This document shows positions 62,168 through 64,000 of a DNA stretch of 64,000 nt, one piece after another. The position numbers and the translations under genes were made by a program. The stretch comes from Saccharofermentans sp. (GTDB lineage Bacteria; Bacillota; Clostridia; Saccharofermentanales; Saccharofermentanaceae): contig JAKSRC010000009.1 of NCBI GenBank assembly GCA_024403855.1, positions 1 through 64,000 on the forward strand, in the 5' to 3' direction. The notes under the pieces were generated by a model, which did no database searches, was not told the DNA's origin, and saw only the letters and a program-made list of their open reading frames with translations. Each line of letters starts with the position of its first letter. The stretch's first letter is position 1.

Positions 62168-64000
62168 TTATTCGTCATTCAACTCAAAATATTCATCGTA
62201 AAGAGCAGAAAGCTTATTCGCATTTTCCTCGTATCTTTTGAGGTCTTCACTACTGCATGAACCGCCAAACTTTGCTTCGAGTTCCTTCTGTTCAGCCTCA
62301 AGCTTTGATGTCTCCTTTTCGATATCGGAGATCCTCTGCCTGCGCTTTGCAGATTCTTTACGTTCTTTAGCTCTGTTTACATTTCTTACGGTATTTTCGT
62401 TCTCCTGCTTAGGTTCTTCGACAGCAACTACAACCGGAGTTTCAGTAGCGACAGCTTTTCGATAGAAATAATACGAATCGTAGAGTTCTGCCTTCTTATC
62501 CTTGAAACCGAGCACTTTGTCAGCGCATTTATCAATGAAGAATCGGTCGTGGCTGACACAAATAACAGCACCGCTATATTCCTTGATGGCATCCTCAAGG
62601 ATTTCTCTTGAATTAATATCGAGATGGTTCGTAGGCTCATCGAGGAAGAGAACGTCAGGGTTCTCTCTTAACAAACAGCAAAGATAAAGCCTTGACCTCT
62701 CGCCACCTGAAAGCATAGAAATCTTCTTGAACGCATCATCGCCCTTAAAACCGAATCTCGCTAGAAGTGATCTTGCCTCAGTTGTACCGATATCACTTCT
62801 TGAAACAAGTTCATCAAAACAACTCAGTTCTTCATCATCGAACGGAACAAACTGTTCCATATATCCCATAGACTGTGCTGAACCAATCAGAACAGTACCG
62901 GATGAACCTTTTAACTTATCACCCGCATGTCCGGAAATAAGCTTGAGAAGAGTTGTCTTACCACATCCATTGGGACCAGCAAGGAAAAGCTTCTCATCAG
63001 CAGTAACTTCAAAAGACAAAGGATCAAAAAGATTGGTTTCCGAATCTTCAAACTTCATTGAAAGTTCTTTTGCTTCCAGGATAATTCTGTCAGATCTGCC
63101 TGTACGCTCTAACGGCTGGGCAGTAAAGCTCATCTTTGCATAACCTGCAGGAAGTCTGGATCTTGCTTCACTAAGTTTCTCCTCAAGTTTTGCAACCATT
63201 TTCTCTCTTTGATGGTAACCGGAAATATTCCTGTGAGAAAGCATGGTCTGCTTTACATCCAACTGATGTGCAAGTTCTTCTTCTAATGCTTTGGTAACGA
63301 GACTCTGTGACTTGATGAAGCGTTCCTTCTGCTCCTTATAGTCTGTATAACCGCCTCTGTATTCGGTGATATGACCACCATCAAGTTCAATTACTTTTGT
63401 AGCTACCTGATCGATAAAATGTCTGTCGTGAGTAATAACGAAGACAGCTCCGCCATATGACGAGAGATAATTCTCAAGCCATTCTACGGCTTCCATATCA
63501 AGATGGTTTGTAGGCTCGTCCAAAAGAAGGATATCAGGTCTGTCTACGATAAGTCTCGCTAGACAAACGCGCATCTTCTCACCACCTGAAAGGCCTGTGA
63601 AATCTTCTCTTTCATGGATATCTTTAAGTCCTAATCCAGCCAGAGCATCCTTCAATCTGTATTCATAATCGTAACCGCCCAAAGCTTCGTACTGAGACTG
63701 CACCTTCGACAGTTCATTAATAATTTCTGTTGTATCAAGACCCATGTCTGAATCGCGTGTGATCTTGCTTGAGAGCGTATCAATCTTAATCTCAAGGTCG
63801 ATAAGATTTGAAGGCTTAAGGGATGCACTTGAGAGGTCCTGTTCATCCATATTCTGGGAGAGATATCCGGCTATGGTATTACCATGCAAAATCACTTCGC
63901 CATCGTCAGCTTTCAACACTCCTTTGATGATCTTAAAAAGTGTGGACTTACCTGCACCGTTATCACCAATAAATGCAATACGGTCTCCTTTATTGACGCG
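62168..64000 (-). CDS. ABC-F family ATPase (3' part; gene continues beyond the window)
   Basis: ABC-F proteins bind the ribosomal E site and help stalled or antibiotic-bound ribosomes; some are regulatory. The frame runs off the window end, so the first domain is partial: Walker A GDNGAGKST is encoded at about 63935-63965, past the first internal GTG (63919), which is not the real start. It has both signatures (LSGGEKMRVCLARL and LSGGERSRLYLCCLL), Walker B LLLDEPTNHLD and LFLDEPTNHLD, the second P-loop GPNGCGKTT and a charged linker with HQLDVKQTML. The C-terminal region is a coiled coil. Confidence 0.93.
   Translation of the reverse strand, partial: RVNKGDRIAFIGDNGAGKSTLFKIIKGVLKADDGEVILHGNTIAGYLSQNMDEQDLSSASLKPSNLIDLEIKIDTLSSKITRDSDMGLDTTEIINELSKVQSQYEALGGYDYEYRLKDALAGLGLKDIHEREDFTGLSGGEKMRVCLARLIVDRPDILLLDEPTNHLDMEAVEWLENYLSSYGGAVFVITHDRHFIDQVATKVIELDGGHITEYRGGYTDYKEQKERFIKSQSLVTKALEEELAHQLDVKQTMLSHRNISGYHQREKMVAKLEEKLSEARSRLPAGYAKMSFTAQPLERTGRSDRIILEAKELSMKFEDSETNLFDPLSFEVTADEKLFLAGPNGCGKTTLLKLISGHAGDKLKGSSGTVLIGSAQSMGYMEQFVPFDDEELSCFDELVSRSDIGTTEARSLLARFGFKGDDAFKKISMLSGGERSRLYLCCLLRENPDVLFLDEPTNHLDINSREILEDAIKEYSGAVICVSHDRFFIDKCADKVLGFKDKKAELYDSYYFYRKAVATETPVVVAVEEPKQENENTVRNVNRAKERKESAKRRQRISDIEKETSKLEAEQKELEAKFGGSCSSEDLKRYEENANKLSALYDEYFELNDE

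Overview
The window reads as chromosomal DNA of an anaerobic, low-to-moderate GC Gram-positive bacterium of the class Clostridia. The reasons are the Firmicutes-type order ylxM-ffh-rpsP-khpA-rimM-trmD-rplS-rbgA-rnhB, a four-subunit 2-oxoacid:ferredoxin oxidoreductase, a GlgC/GlgD pair, meso-diaminopimelate dehydrogenase, a cysteine-liganded (B. subtilis-type) PurF, a BioY transporter behind a BirA-like operator, and strong purine-rich ribosome binding sites. I cannot name the genus from sequence alone. Nearly all genes lie on the minus strand.

Layout. (1) 1-5000: an AT-rich accessory locus of decayed or cassette-like surface-protein remnants (two 5'-truncated copies of a calcium-repeat protein with a possible caspase/CHAT-like C-terminal domain). 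They are interleaved with three small membrane proteins, and a 104-bp direct repeat marks a recombination seam. (2) 5000-12200: the SRP/ribosome-maturation operon, with a TPM-like membrane protein inserted between rimM and trmD. (3) 12200-15900: an operon of a substrate-binding lipoprotein, a GNAT-Ogt fusion, a flavin reductase-like protein and a NUDIX hydrolase. A tRNA-Thr(CGT) follows with its own promoter and terminator. (4) 16200-22000: purine genes capA-purE-purF-purN-purO-AICAR transformylase. Here PurH is replaced by two separate enzymes, and the PurF glutaminase site has lost its catalytic residues. (5) 22000-32500: glycogen operon glgB-glgC-glgD-glgA-GH13, preceded by a cytoplasmic sugar-sensor/GGDEF protein. 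(6) 32600-36100: yfcE and a VorDBAC-like oxidoreductase. (7) 36100-48000: an exopolysaccharide/cell-surface glycan locus (initiating sugar transferase, glycosyltransferases, O-antigen ligase/polymerase, flippase, FkbM and other methyltransferases, radical SAM protein, glmM). (8) 48100-52300: SPFH/zinc-ribbon protein, P-loop ATPase and an ABC-2 exporter. (9) 52300-57800: bioY, ATP-grasp, ddh, an unusual palindromic intergenic element, ilvE and galM. (10) 58000-64000: ppk-ppx and the 3' part of an ABC-F gene cut by the window end.

Functional theme. The cell appears to invest in storage polymers: a full glycogen operon with its own strong promoter and an adjacent operator-like palindrome, and a polyphosphate kinase/exopolyphosphatase pair. 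GlgA, GlgB and Ppk, encoded at two distant loci, all carry long histone-H1-like Lys/Ala tails (C-terminal on GlgA and GlgB, N-terminal on Ppk). This is the most striking pattern in the window and suggests a shared localisation or regulatory device for storage-polymer enzymes. The cyclic-di-GMP-type sensor next to glgB could link sugar sensing to this metabolism.

The other candidates for something undescribed are the truncated-cassette array at the left end, the PurF with a dead glutaminase site, and the 350-bp palindrome-rich element bounded by 13-bp inverted repeats between ddh and ilvE.
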